Assembly (NCBI GenBank): GCA_902561795.1
Contig: CACERG010000005.1
Location: 31,146-95,145, forward strand
DNA from: an uncultured Bacteroidota bacterium
GTDB lineage: Bacteria > Bacteroidota > Bacteroidia > Flavobacteriales > Flavobacteriaceae
Reading direction: 5' to 3'
Length of the DNA stretch: 64,000 nt
In this document: positions 27,703 through 38,576 of the stretch, in pieces
How the letters are laid out: every line of letters begins with the position of its first letter
Numbering within the stretch: the stretch's first letter is position 1
Notes under the pieces: generated by a model
What the model saw: the letters and a program-made list of their open reading frames with translations, nothing else
What the model was told of the DNA's origin: nothing
Databases searched by the model: none
Position numbers and translations under genes: made by a program

Positions 27703-28155
27703 ATGGAATTTACTCCGTTTGGTATCAACCTTTACACTTTTTTTAATTTACCTTCTGCATGGTGGTGTGGTGTAAGAGTAAAAGAAATTTCAAGTAAATA
27801 TTGTAGTACAAAAGTAAATTTGAATTGGATTAATAAAAACCCTTTTAAATCAATTTTTTGGGCTATTCAGGGAATGGCCGCAGAGCTTTCTACAGGGGTT
27901 TTGATAATGCAGGCATCAAAAAGATTTAAATGTGATATTTCAATGCTTGTAATTAATAACAAAGCAACTTTCACAAAAAAAGCGAAAGGACAAATTGTTT
28001 TTTCATGTGATAATGGAGAAGCTGTTGATAAAACATTCACTAAATTGTTAAAAACAAATAAATCTCAAACCTTATGGCTTCAAGCAAAAGGTATTGATAA
28101 AGAAGGTGATATCGTATCAACTTTCGATTTTGAATGGACCCTTTTACTAAAATAA
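27703..28155 (+). CDS. DUF4442 hotdog-fold thioesterase-like protein
   Basis: 150 residues. The central AIQGMAAELSTGVLIMQ followed by strands is typical of hotdog-fold DUF4442 proteins, related to PaaI-type acyl-CoA thioesterases; substrate unknown. The start is ATG 27703, four bases after the ald stop, and the next gene starts five bases after this stop if ATG 28161 is used. The N-terminal PFGINLYTFFNLPSAWWCGVR segment fits the family's usual start with a WW/C motif. Co-transcription with ald and the nitronate monooxygenase gene is likely. Confidence 0.72.
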   Translation: MEFTPFGINLYTFFNLPSAWWCGVRVKEISSKYCSTKVNLNWINKNPFKSIFWAIQGMAAELSTGVLIMQASKRFKCDISMLVINNKATFTKKAKGQIVFSCDNGEAVDKTFTKLLKTNKSQTLWLQAKGIDKEGDIVSTFDFEWTLLLK

Positions 28156-28160
28156 ATTCT

Positions 28161-29135
28161 ATGAGACCATCATTTTTTAAAGACCTATCTATACCTGCTG
28201 TTGCTGCACCTATGTTTTTAATTTCTTGTCCAAAGCTTGTAATTGAATGTTGTAAAAATGGTGTTGTAGGAACACTTCCTGCACTAAACCAAAAAACTAC
28301 TGAGGGTTTTGAAGAATGGATTATTGAAATTAAAGAAGCCTTGAGTAAATATGAAATAGAAACTGGGAAAAACACTGCTCCCTTCGGAGTAAACCTTATA
28401 GTTCATCCAACAAATCCAAGAGTTATGCCTGACTTGCAAATATGTATTAAGCATAAAGTTCCTATAGTTATCACTTCACTTGGTGCCGTATCTGATCTTG
28501 TAGATGCTGTTCACAGCTATGGAGGACTTGTATTTCATGATATTATTAAAAGAAGACACGCTGAAAAAGCTACTGAAGCTGGGGTTGATGGGTTGATATT
28601 AGTTGCTGCTGGTGCTGGTGGCCATGGAGGGACAATTAACCCTATGGCATTAATTAATGAGGTTAAAACTTTTTTTAATAAAACAATTCTACTTTCAGGT
28701 TGTATAAGTAACGGTAATGATATTGCATCTGCCCTTCAAATGGGAGCCGATTTAGCTTACATGGGAACACGATTTATAAACGTAAATGAAAGTATGGCTG
28801 ATAAGTCATATCAAAAAATGATAATGGATAGCAAGGCCGAGGATATAATTTATACAGCTGCTGTTTCAGGAGTTAATGCGAGTTTTTTGAGACCAAGTTT
28901 AGAAGCTATGGGTATCACTGAGGATTTATGGAAAAAAACAAAAAAAATTGATTTTGGAAGCGAATTAGATCATGCTAAGGAAGAGGCAAAGGCATGGAAG
29001 ACAATTTGGTCTGCAGGTCAAGGTGTAACTTCAATAAGTGATATAAAACCAGTGGGAGAGCTTATTAGTCAATTAAAAGTGGAATTTGAAAAAGCTTTAT
29101 CAAAACAAAAAGAAAATTATAAATACTTTTTTTAA
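28161..29135 (+). CDS. Nitronate monooxygenase (NPD family flavoprotein)
   Basis: 324 residues from ATG 28161 (MRPSFFKD); an ATG at 28134 would overlap the previous gene by 22 bp and add a non-conserved stretch. FMN-binding TIM barrel that oxidises alkyl nitronates or acts on related compounds. Visible marks: VAAPMFLIS near residue 14, GVVGTLPALNQ near 32, the glycine-rich VAAGAGGHGG (around 150-160) with the conserved His, and LSGCISNGNDIASALQMGADLAYMGTRF near 185-210. Last gene of the ald operon. Confidence 0.85.
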   Translation: MRPSFFKDLSIPAVAAPMFLISCPKLVIECCKNGVVGTLPALNQKTTEGFEEWIIEIKEALSKYEIETGKNTAPFGVNLIVHPTNPRVMPDLQICIKHKVPIVITSLGAVSDLVDAVHSYGGLVFHDIIKRRHAEKATEAGVDGLILVAAGAGGHGGTINPMALINEVKTFFNKTILLSGCISNGNDIASALQMGADLAYMGTRFINVNESMADKSYQKMIMDSKAEDIIYTAAVSGVNASFLRPSLEAMGITEDLWKKTKKIDFGSELDHAKEEAKAWKTIWSAGQGVTSISDIKPVGELISQLKVEFEKALSKQKENYKYFF

Positions 29136-29160
29136 TTTCATTTACAACACAATCAGACTT

Positions 29161-30249
29161 TCAAAAATTTTTAGTAAGCGATTTAATAATTTTATTTTTT
29201 GGTAAAAATTCTTGACCTATTACTTTTAAAGAAGTATAAAGTGGTATTGCGAAGATCATTCCCACAGGACCTGTGAGTGTACCAGCTGCAAGTATGAGGA
29301 TAAAAATTTCCAGAGGATGTGATTTCACACTATTTGAGAAGATAAAAGGTTGGCTAAAAAAATTATCGATTATTTGCCCAATTAAAAAGCCAACTAAAAC
29401 AAATAACGTTTTGGGCATTATAATAGTACTAAAATCTGAACCTATAAAACTACTCATAGTTAAAATTGAAATAAGGAATGCACCTATTATAGGTCCTAGA
29501 TATGGAATTAAATTAAGAAGTGCACACAGAAATGCGATTACAAATGCATTTTGAACATCTAAAATAGTAAGCACTATACTGTAAATGATTAGTAAAATAC
29601 TAATTTGCATCAAAAGACCTAAAAAATAACGAGATAGTAAGTTTTTGATCTTATTGATAGATTTTTCTACTTTGTTTGATATTTTATCCTCCACCATGGC
29701 TAAAATTATTCTCTTTTGAATAAAACTATCTTTTAAAAAAAAGAATAATATGAATACTATTGAGAATAAACCCACGGTAAAACCACCAAATAGTTCCAAT
29801 GTTTGATTGATTAATTCAGGAAGAAGTCCAAAGTTTACATTTTTAAATAAATTATCTACTGAAAGTTGCTGTTTCCAAAAACTGTTATCAAGCTGAAAAT
29901 AAATACTTATTTCATTTACTAAAGTCTCGATATTTATCTTTAATGTATCGATATTTAATAAAGCTAGATTTTCTACTTGTTTTATAAATAAAGGGACAAA
30001 CAGAGAAAAAATACTAATTAAAATACCTAACAAAAATATTATACTTATTGTTGATGCTAAAATTGAATTTAGTTTCACTTTTTCTGAAAGGAATTGACTT
30101 ATTGGACGTCCAATTAAACTTACAACCCCCGCAATTAACATATAAATTATAAGTGATTTAAGTTGAAACAGCAACCAGGCAATGATACATAGACCTAAAA
30201 GTCTAATTATGGCCCAAAAAACTCCTACAGTGATTTCTCTGGAATTCAT
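29161..30249 (-). CDS. AI-2E family transporter (PerM/YhhT-like membrane protein)
   Basis: 362 residues with seven or eight hydrophobic segments. MNSREITVGVFWAIIRLLG at the N-terminus and the C-terminal LNLIPYLGPIIGAFL plus GQIIDNFFSQPFIFS and PLEIFILILAAGTLTGPVGMIFAIPLY are typical of the AI-2E transporter family; substrates are uncertain, and other members export ions. I start at ATG 30249 because it fits the family N-terminus and leaves a 19-bp gap to rsmE; the longer ATG at 30297 would overlap rsmE by 29 bp. Third gene of a tsaD-rsmE-AI-2E transcript. Confidence 0.82.
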   Translation of the reverse strand: MNSREITVGVFWAIIRLLGLCIIAWLLFQLKSLIIYMLIAGVVSLIGRPISQFLSEKVKLNSILASTISIIFLLGILISIFSLFVPLFIKQVENLALLNIDTLKINIETLVNEISIYFQLDNSFWKQQLSVDNLFKNVNFGLLPELINQTLELFGGFTVGLFSIVFILFFFLKDSFIQKRIILAMVEDKISNKVEKSINKIKNLLSRYFLGLLMQISILLIIYSIVLTILDVQNAFVIAFLCALLNLIPYLGPIIGAFLISILTMSSFIGSDFSTIIMPKTLFVLVGFLIGQIIDNFFSQPFIFSNSVKSHPLEIFILILAAGTLTGPVGMIFAIPLYTSLKVIGQEFLPKNKIIKSLTKNF

Positions 30250-30268
30250 ATGCAAAGATAGGAAAGTT

Positions 30269-30982
30269 TCAAATTTTATTTTGTTGTTGTTGAACATGCA
30301 GTAAATGACATCCCAATACTCCTGCAGTTTCGGTTCTGTATCTTTGATCTCCTAGACTTATGGCCGTGTGACCTAAAGTAATAACTTTTTCGATTTCCTC
30401 ATTGCTAAAATCACCCTCAGGACCAATTAAAAGACATATTTTTTTGAAATTTAACTTATAGTTAACCAATAGGTTACTTGGCCTTGGCGAGCAATGGGCA
30501 ATTAAAATTGGATTTTGATTATTTTCTAAAAATTCATCAAACTTTATTATTTCATCAATTTTTGGTAGGAAAAAATTATTTGATTGCTTTAGTGCTGTTA
30601 TTGCAATTTTTATTAAACGCTCAGTTTTTAAAACCTTCCTTTCAGATCTCTCGCATAATAAAGGGGTTATTCTATCAACACCAATTTCAGTAAGTTTTTC
30701 AACCAACCATTCCATTCTATGGTTGCTTTTGGTTGGTGCAATTGCTATTTGGATTTTACCAAGCTCTTTTTTGTGTTCTAAGGCAATTTGCTTAGTTGCA
30801 ATTAGCTTATTCTTTTTATTATAACTTAGTTTTCCGTTCCACTCAAGACCTTTTCCGTTTGTGAAAGTTATCTCGTCTCCAGCCTTTTTTCTTAAAACTT
30901 TTGATATATGTTTACTTTCTGATAGATCTAACTCGAAACTTTTGGTATTAATTGTAATATGAGAATCAAAAAATAATGTCAT
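30269..30982 (-). CDS. rsmE: 16S rRNA (uracil1498-N3)-methyltransferase
   Basis: 237 residues, SPOUT-class methyltransferase that methylates U1498 of 16S rRNA. An N-terminal PUA-like part (HISKVLRKKAGDEI) is followed by the SPOUT knot with LLIGPEGDFSNEEIEKV near residues 185-201 and LGDQRYRTETAGVLG near 208-222, the S-adenosylmethionine site. WLVEKLTEIGVDRITPLLCERSE is also conserved. It begins two bases after the tsaD stop, so the two RNA-modification genes are coupled. Confidence 0.93.
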   Translation of the reverse strand: MTLFFDSHITINTKSFELDLSESKHISKVLRKKAGDEITFTNGKGLEWNGKLSYNKKNKLIATKQIALEHKKELGKIQIAIAPTKSNHRMEWLVEKLTEIGVDRITPLLCERSERKVLKTERLIKIAITALKQSNNFFLPKIDEIIKFDEFLENNQNPILIAHCSPRPSNLLVNYKLNFKKICLLIGPEGDFSNEEIEKVITLGHTAISLGDQRYRTETAGVLGCHLLHVQQQQNKI

Positions 30983-30984
30983 AT

Positions 30985-31986
30985 CTAAATTTGCAAACGT
31001 GATTTAGATTCATCAGAAAGGTTACCATATTTTTTTTCATTTAATTTGAAGTATCCACCAATTCCAATCATAGCTGCGTTATCAGTGGTGTATTCAACTG
31101 GAGGAATAAATAATTCCCATCCGTTTTTTATTTTTTGTTTTTTCAGCTCACTACAAATTTCTGAATTAGCTGTAACTCCACCTCCAATAACTATTCTTTT
31201 TAATTCGAAATCATTAGATACTATCTTTATTTTATTTATGATTGTCTGAATTAGTGTGTTTTGAAGGCTTGCACATAAATCATTAAGATTTTTTTCTATG
31301 AATTTTGGATTTTTAGTTTGTTCAATTTTAATAAAATTCATAAAAGCAGTTTTAATTCCGCTGTAGCTTACATTATATCCTTTTGGACGAGCTATTGGAA
31401 AGGTAAACCTCTGTTTATTGCCTTTTTTCGCAAGGTTGTCTATTTCTTGTCCTGCTGGGTATGAAAGACCCATAATCTTTCCGCATTTGTCAAATGCCTC
31501 ACCTATTGCATCATCAAGTGTTGTTCCAATTAATTCAAAATTAAAGTAGCTTTTGACTAAAATTAGCTGTGTGTGTCCTCCAGATAATGTTATCCCTAAA
31601 AAAGGAAATTCTGGAGTAAGATTACCCTCTATAAAATGAACAAGAAGATGAGCATGCATATGATTTACTGGAATTAAAGGTAAATCTAAAGCTAATGCCA
31701 TTGACTTTGCAAATGATCCTCCTACAAGTAAAGAACCTAAAAGTCCAGGGCCTTGTGTGTAAGCAATTGCAGTTAATTGTTTTTTATCGATATTTGCTTC
31801 AACTAAGGCCTGTGAAATTACTGGAACTATTTTTGACTGGTGTGCCCTTGAAGCTAGTTCTGGTACTATTCCCCCATATGCCTTATGAATTAAATTTTGA
31901 TTTGCTATGCAATTTGAAAGAACTTTTCGACCGTCCAAAACAGCTGCAGCGGTGTCATCGCATGAAGTTTCAATAGCTAATAGCAT
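30985..31986 (-). CDS. tsaD: tRNA N6-threonylcarbamoyladenosine transferase TsaD
   Basis: 333 residues, normal length. TsaD transfers the threonylcarbamoyl group to A37 of ANN-reading tRNAs, with TsaB and TsaE elsewhere. Visible: IETSCDDTAAAV at the N-terminus, the metal-binding NHMHAH with H109 and H113, GGHTQLIL near 136, YNVSYSGIKTA near 203, VIGGGVTAN near 269 and YTTDNAAMIG near 294 with the conserved Asp. Divergent from tamB with only about 55 bp between, and followed by rsmE. Confidence 0.96.
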   Translation of the reverse strand: MLLAIETSCDDTAAAVLDGRKVLSNCIANQNLIHKAYGGIVPELASRAHQSKIVPVISQALVEANIDKKQLTAIAYTQGPGLLGSLLVGGSFAKSMALALDLPLIPVNHMHAHLLVHFIEGNLTPEFPFLGITLSGGHTQLILVKSYFNFELIGTTLDDAIGEAFDKCGKIMGLSYPAGQEIDNLAKKGNKQRFTFPIARPKGYNVSYSGIKTAFMNFIKIEQTKNPKFIEKNLNDLCASLQNTLIQTIINKIKIVSNDFELKRIVIGGGVTANSEICSELKKQKIKNGWELFIPPVEYTTDNAAMIGIGGYFKLNEKKYGNLSDESKSRLQI

Positions 31987-32040
31987 ATTGCTCTAGTAAA
32001 TGAAATAAGTAGTAATAATTAAACAAAAATAATAGATACA

Positions 32041-35000
32041 ATTAATAAAAAGTATAAAATAGCGTCAATACTTTTAGGGATATTATTATTCCTTGGCCTT
32101 AGCTTTTATTTTATATTATCCTCTTCTATTGTACAAACAAAAATTGTAAAAAGTCTTACGGACAATTTCACAAAAAAAACTAATCAAAAAATCCTTTTTG
32201 AAAACCTTAAGTTGCAGTGGAATGGTAAAATGATATTTACAGATTTTTTTATTGAGGACCATCACAAAGACACATTGATCTATGCAAAATCTTTAGAAAG
32301 TTCCTTGATAAATTTTAAAGGTTTATATACTGGAAATATTGAGCTAAACTACTTGAATGGAGATGACTTTTATTTGAAATTAAAACATTATGAAGGTGAA
32401 AAAACTCACTCACTAAATATTCTTTTAGAAAAACTTAAAAAAAATAAAAAACGAAATCGTAAGACAAAATTTGAGGTCAAAGAAATTGTTCTTGACAAGA
32501 TCTCTTTTCTTTTTGGAAATGAAAATAATAACAGCTTAAAACCTATTAAATTAAATTCTGGAAAAATTAAAGCAAGTGAGCTTGTTTTTATCAACACTCA
32601 ACTAAAGGTTAATATTGAAGATTTTGAAGGTACTTTAAATAATAGTTTTATGAAATCTATAAATACAAGTGCATTAATATCTTACAAACCTGGATTTCTT
32701 AGCATGAACAAATTACGGTTATCATCTGGTCCAAATTACCTAAATGGTAAAATTGAATTATCAGGCACTAACGGTAGTCTAAATAATTTCAACTCAAATG
32801 GAAATATTAATATGATAGTAGACAATTGTAAAGTTGAGTTACTTTCTATATTTCCAAAAAATGAATATTTTAAAAATATACCCCCATTTAAAACCTCATT
32901 TTTTGCAAAAGGATCCCTGTCAGAATTAGAATTAGAAAATCTTAAAGTTTCAAACCCATTTTTGAAACTCTTTGCAAATTTAAATGTTAAAAATCTATTT
33001 ACGGCAAGGGGTTTAAAAATGAAAATGTTTACTGATTCACTAAATATTAATATTGATGAGTTAAGAAAAATTAATTCTTTACCTCGTCAAGTGAAAGAAA
33101 ATTTTCAAAAAATTTCAAATCTTCATTTAAATGGAACAAGCACATTCAGTCTGAATGATTTAGATTTTGATCTATTTTCAAAAAATAAATGGGGTGAATT
33201 TTCTACAAAAGGCAGGCTAGGTTTTGGTGTTTTAAGTAAGACTAATCCTAATAAAAGTTTTGAATTTGAGGGGAATATTAAAAATTTTGACTTATCTCAC
33301 TTAATCAATAAAAATCAAAAAATTAAGCTCTCAGCAGGATACACTTTTAGCGGAAATTTTAAAAGTTTAAATAGCCCAAATCTTTATTGGACACTAAATA
33401 ATATGACCTTAGAAAATAAGAATATTATTGTTGACAAAATAAATCTAAATGGAAGAATTGAGAAACTAGAATTAAGGAATAATTTGAATATTGATTCAAA
33501 TTTACTTATTCTTAAAAGTGATTTTTTAGCAGATTTTAATCAAGAAAAAACCAAAATAACTTTACTTGCTAATATTGATAAAATTGATTTTAATAGTTTT
33601 GGATTAAAATCTGGATCAAAAAAACTCGAATTTGATGGTGTTATTCTCTTAAACACAATTGGAAATAATTTAGATGATATAAAAGGAAATTTAAAAATTT
33701 CATCTGCATCAATAAAAAATGAATTTGAAACAATAAATTTTAATCCGATTGTTCTTAAAAAAGGATTTACAGACAAAAAAACTTTTATAGAAATTCAAAA
33801 TACAGATTTCATAGAGGGTGAATTAAGAGGTGAATTTCTGTTATCTAAAATTGCGAGTCTTTGTCAAAATACTTTTCATAAAGTCTATCCCTTCGTTCCA
33901 TACAAAAATATTAATGGTAATCAAGAAGCAAGTCTTAGATTAAATATCAAGAAAAAGATTTTGAACGCTTTGTACCCAAATTCCTTAATTCCTCAAAATA
34001 TAATTATTGAGGGACTTATTGATTCAAAAAATAATTTTGGAAAATTAATTATAGATGCGCCTTTATTTGAATACAATGAGATTAAATTTAATCAAATTCA
34101 TTTTGAAGCAAATACAACAAACCCAGATTATAACAGCCTTTTATCAGTTAAAAACATATCAAATAAATATTTTAAATTATCTGATTTCAAATTGACATCG
34201 AAGAAAATATCTGATTCTCTCTACTTTAAATCTGAATTTGAGGCCAATGATGATAGTGGTTTGTACCAAATAAATATTTATCATACCCAAGATAAATTCA
34301 AAAACTCTCATTTTGCAATAAAAAAATCAACAATTCCATTGGGGCAGAATGATTGGGTGGTTAATCCCGAAAACTTAAATAATCAAAACTTAAGCTATTA
34401 CCCTAAAAAAAATAAAATAAAACTAAGTGAGTTAACAGCATATTCTGGCAATCAGTTTATTTCTCTTTTAGGTAGTTTTAATGATTTTAATGATTATAAA
34501 TTGGAATTGAATCTCCAGAATACAATGCTGCGAAATATTATCCCACCCTTGACATCCTTTGAGATGGACGGTTTGACCAAAATCAATGCTAGGATTATCA
34601 GAAATATAAACCAGAATGAATTAGAAATTGATGGAAATGTTACTGATCTTGTAATTAATAATCAACTCCTAGGCAATTTGTATTTTAAGACGGAAAGGGG
34701 GAGTCAAAAAAATATTTTTTTAACTGACATTAAATTATTTAACAGAGATAAAAAAACTTTAGACATAAACGGTTTCTTGGGAGGTTCGGCGAGTTCAAAT
34801 TTTAATTTTGGTATTGATATAAATAATTTGAGCATTAATTTTCTTTCACCTTTAGGTAAAAAGGCAATCAATAATTTTAAGGGTATTGTTGATGGTCAAG
34901 TTAATTTATATGGGAATTATAAAAATTATGCTCATGATGGATTTTTAGTGTTAAAAGGTGGAGAATTTTCCATTCCATTTCTAAATTTAGTGTATTCTGT

Positions 35001-36468
35001 TGAAGACACTAAAGTAGATTTAGATGAACAAAATTTTGTTTTCAAAAAAACTGTAATTAGTGACCTTTCAAGGGGAACCTCCGCAAATTTTAATGGTAAT
35101 CTATCACACAATAACTTCTCTAATTGGACAACTGACCTAACAGTAACTTCGGGCAGGATGTTACTCCTTGATACCGACAATAAACCTGAATCACTATTTT
35201 TCGGAGAAGGCTATTTGAATGGGAAAGTAAACTTAAATGGACCAACTAAAAACTTAAAAATTTCTTTAGATGGATCTACTGAAAAAGGTACCTCAATTAA
35301 AATTCCTTTGTCTGAGGATTTGGGAGTTTCTAATTTCTCTTTTGTAGACTTTATTGATAAAAATGAAAAAAAGAATTTAGATACTAAAAACAGAACAAAA
35401 AAGATAGAGGAGGTTAAAGGATTAGAATTAGATTTTGAACTAGATATTAATAATTTAGCTAATATTGAAATTGTTATCGACCAAGAGACTGGAAGCTCAT
35501 TAAGCGGAAATGGTTCAGGAAATCTTCTCATGGAAATTAATACTAATGGTAAGTTCAACATGTGGGGTGATTTCATAACAGACACAGGAGTTTATAATTT
35601 TAGAAATTTAGGATTAATTGACAAAAAATTTAATTTAAAACCTGGGGGAAATATTATCTGGGAGGGAGATCCTTTGGAAGCCAGAATGAATATTCAAGCT
35701 GTTTACGAAGTGCCAGGAGGAGCAAATCCAGCTTTTTTACTCGATAATCCGAATTTTAATAAAAATATACCCACTGATGTGATTATTAAATTAGAAGGTA
35801 ATTTGCTTAAGCCTGATAATCCTATTTTTGAAATAGAATTTCCCAACACAAGTGGCACTTTGGCTTCTGAAATTAATTACAGACTATCAGATCCTCAAAG
35901 GAGTCAACTTCAGGCAATATCACTTCTGTCGCAGGGTATTTTTATAAATGAGGTGAGTGTTTCTATGCAAGGAATTACTAATAATTTATATCAAAAAGCC
36001 TCAGATATAGTTGCTAATTTAATAGGTGAGAAGGATAATGACAAACTTAAAGTTGGGATTGACTATTTACAAGGAGACAAAAGTGCTTTGATAGATATTG
36101 CAACTGAAGACAGATTAGGCTTTACATTATCAACAAAAATTAGTGAAAAGATTTTATTAAATGGAAAAATTGGAGTACCAGTGGGTGGTCTAGAGCAAAC
36201 GTTAATTGTTGGTAATGTTCAAATTGATTTTATTTTAAATGAGGAAGGTTCTCTTAAAGCTAAAATATTTAATAAAGAGAATGAGTTTCGTTACATAGGA
36301 GATGAGTTGGGATATACCCAAGGTCTAGGATTATCATACGATGTAGATTTTAATACATTTAAACAGTTAATTAACAAAATAAGAAGTCAATCATACTTTT
36401 CAAAAAATGAAAATGAAGTAAAACAAGATAATCCTAATGAATTGATCAACTTTATAAAAAAGAATTAG
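32041..36468 (+). CDS. tamB: TamB-like translocation/assembly module protein (DUF490), start codon unusual
   Basis: Large AsmA/TamB-type protein; such proteins are anchored in the inner membrane and span the periplasm, moving lipids or barrel proteins towards the outer membrane. The C-terminal ~450 residues have the DUF490 look: NGSGNLLMEINTNGKF, ARMNIQAVYEVPG, SGTLASEINYRLSD and a final amphipathic strand region. The first ATG in this frame is 32212, but the frame is open from 32023 and codons 32041-32211 encode a good membrane anchor (KIASILLGILLFLGLSFYFIL). No ATG, GTG, TTG or CTG lies in frame before that anchor, so I place the start at ATT 32041 by position. It could be ATA at 32029 or 32032, or a base could be missing. 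Length from 32041 is 1475 residues. Confidence 0.8.
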   Translation: MNKKYKIASILLGILLFLGLSFYFILSSSIVQTKIVKSLTDNFTKKTNQKILFENLKLQWNGKMIFTDFFIEDHHKDTLIYAKSLESSLINFKGLYTGNIELNYLNGDDFYLKLKHYEGEKTHSLNILLEKLKKNKKRNRKTKFEVKEIVLDKISFLFGNENNNSLKPIKLNSGKIKASELVFINTQLKVNIEDFEGTLNNSFMKSINTSALISYKPGFLSMNKLRLSSGPNYLNGKIELSGTNGSLNNFNSNGNINMIVDNCKVELLSIFPKNEYFKNIPPFKTSFFAKGSLSELELENLKVSNPFLKLFANLNVKNLFTARGLKMKMFTDSLNINIDELRKINSLPRQVKENFQKISNLHLNGTSTFSLNDLDFDLFSKNKWGEFSTKGRLGFGVLSKTNPNKSFEFEGNIKNFDLSHLINKNQKIKLSAGYTFSGNFKSLNSPNLYWTLNNMTLENKNIIVDKINLNGRIEKLELRNNLNIDSNLLILKSDFLADFNQEKTKITLLANIDKIDFNSFGLKSGSKKLEFDGVILLNTIGNNLDDIKGNLKISSASIKNEFETINFNPIVLKKGFTDKKTFIEIQNTDFIEGELRGEFLLSKIASLCQNTFHKVYPFVPYKNINGNQEASLRLNIKKKILNALYPNSLIPQNIIIEGLIDSKNNFGKLIIDAPLFEYNEIKFNQIHFEANTTNPDYNSLLSVKNISNKYFKLSDFKLTSKKISDSLYFKSEFEANDDSGLYQINIYHTQDKFKNSHFAIKKSTIPLGQNDWVVNPENLNNQNLSYYPKKNKIKLSELTAYSGNQFISLLGSFNDFNDYKLELNLQNTMLRNIIPPLTSFEMDGLTKINARIIRNINQNELEIDGNVTDLVINNQLLGNLYFKTERGSQKNIFLTDIKLFNRDKKTLDINGFLGGSASSNFNFGIDINNLSINFLSPLGKKAINNFKGIVDGQVNLYGNYKNYAHDGFLVLKGGEFSIPFLNLVYSVEDTKVDLDEQNFVFKKTVISDLSRGTSANFNGNLSHNNFSNWTTDLTVTSGRMLLLDTDNKPESLFFGEGYLNGKVNLNGPTKNLKISLDGSTEKGTSIKIPLSEDLGVSNFSFVDFIDKNEKKNLDTKNRTKKIEEVKGLELDFELDINNLANIEIVIDQETGSSLSGNGSGNLLMEINTNGKFNMWGDFITDTGVYNFRNLGLIDKKFNLKPGGNIIWEGDPLEARMNIQAVYEVPGGANPAFLLDNPNFNKNIPTDVIIKLEGNLLKPDNPIFEIEFPNTSGTLASEINYRLSDPQRSQLQAISLLSQGIFINEVSVSMQGITNNLYQKASDIVANLIGEKDNDKLKVGIDYLQGDKSALIDIATEDRLGFTLSTKISEKILLNGKIGVPVGGLEQTLIVGNVQIDFILNEEGSLKAKIFNKENEFRYIGDELGYTQGLGLSYDVDFNTFKQLINKIRSQSYFSKNENEVKQDNPNELINFIKKN

Positions 36469-36514
36469 TTTATTAGAATTTATTGAGATTATTATAAATT
36501 ATTATTGCTTGTTA

Positions 36515-36543
36515 TTGTACTCTTAATTTAATAATTAAATTTG
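36515..36543 (+). promoter_or_regulatory. Promoter of pfkA-gapA operon
   Basis: TTG at 36515-36517, an 18-bp spacer, and TAAATTTG at 36536-36543, a full match to TAnnTTTG. The last base of the -7 element is the G of a GTG that opens the longest pfkA frame, so transcription would start downstream of that GTG, near 36550. Confidence 0.6.
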
Positions 36544-36560
36544 TGAAGAACCCAAAATAC

Positions 36561-37544
36561 ATGTCATCAGTAAAACGTATTGGAGTTTTAACATCTGGGG
36601 GAGATGCACCTGGAATGAACGCAGCCGTTAGAGCCGTGGTTCGTACCGCAGCTTTTTTAAAATTGGAGTCTGTTGCGATTTATCAAGGCTATCAAGGTCT
36701 AATTGACGATAAAACTCAGATTATGAACCCTAGAAGTGTTAACAACATTATTAATAAAGGTGGGACAATTTTAAAATCTGCAAGGTGTTCTGAATTTCGT
36801 AGTATTGAGGGAAGAAAAAAGGCATTTGAAACAATCAAAAAACATAAGATAGATTCTTTAATAATAATAGGTGGTGATGGTTCATTTACTGGAGCGATGA
36901 TCTTTCAATCTGAATTTAAAATCCCCGTTATAGGTATTCCTGGAACTATTGATAATGATATTTTTGGTACTTCACATACGATTGGATATGACACTGCGCT
37001 TAATACAGTTATTGACGCAATAGATAAAATAAGAGATACAGCCATATCTCATAATCGCTTATTTTTTGTTGAAGTTATGGGTAGGGACGCTGGCCACATC
37101 GCGTTGAATACCGGGATTGGAGCTGGTGCTGAAGAAATATTGATTCCAGAAGAAAATATGGGACTAGAACGTTTATTAGAATCTCTCAGCAGGAGTGAAA
37201 AATCAGGAAAATCCTCGAGTATAGTTGTAATTGCTGAAGGTGACAAAACCGGTAAAAATGTTTTTGATATTGCAGAATATATAGAAAAAAACATGCCTAA
37301 TTATGATGTTCGCGTATCAGTTTTAGGACACATGCAACGTGGAGGTAGACCAACATGTTTTGACAGAGTATTAGCTTCAAGGATGGGTGTAAAGGCAGTT
37401 GAATATCTAAATGAAGGAAAATCAAATGCTATGGTTGGATTAAAAGAAGATGAAATTATATTGACACCACTTGAAAAAGCAATAAAAGGAAAATCAGAAA
37501 TTAATAAAGATTTAGTAAGAGTATCGGATATACTTTCTTTGTAG
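36561..37544 (+). CDS. pfkA: ATP-dependent 6-phosphofructokinase
   Basis: 327 residues from ATG 36561. Phosphorylates fructose 6-phosphate in glycolysis. Motifs in order: GVLTSGGDAPGMNAAVRAVVR, ILKSARCSEFR, IIGGDGSFTGA (ATP site), PGTIDNDI with the catalytic aspartate, MGRDAGHIAL, and VSVLGHMQRGGRPTCFDR near the C-terminus. The frame extends to GTG 36543, but that codon lies in the -7 promoter element, so the ATG is the better start. gapA follows 18 bp downstream and a BadF-type kinase after that. Confidence 0.95.
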   Translation: MSSVKRIGVLTSGGDAPGMNAAVRAVVRTAAFLKLESVAIYQGYQGLIDDKTQIMNPRSVNNIINKGGTILKSARCSEFRSIEGRKKAFETIKKHKIDSLIIIGGDGSFTGAMIFQSEFKIPVIGIPGTIDNDIFGTSHTIGYDTALNTVIDAIDKIRDTAISHNRLFFVEVMGRDAGHIALNTGIGAGAEEILIPEENMGLERLLESLSRSEKSGKSSSIVVIAEGDKTGKNVFDIAEYIEKNMPNYDVRVSVLGHMQRGGRPTCFDRVLASRMGVKAVEYLNEGKSNAMVGLKEDEIILTPLEKAIKGKSEINKDLVRVSDILSL

Positions 37545-37550
37545 AATTAA

Positions 37551-38561
<1,011 letters not shown>

Positions 38562-38576
38562 CTAAACATAAAAAGT

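Noticed and set aside
28134..28160. Upstream ATG of the nitronate monooxygenase
   Set aside because: It would overlap the previous gene by 22 bp and add residues that are not part of the conserved N-terminus.
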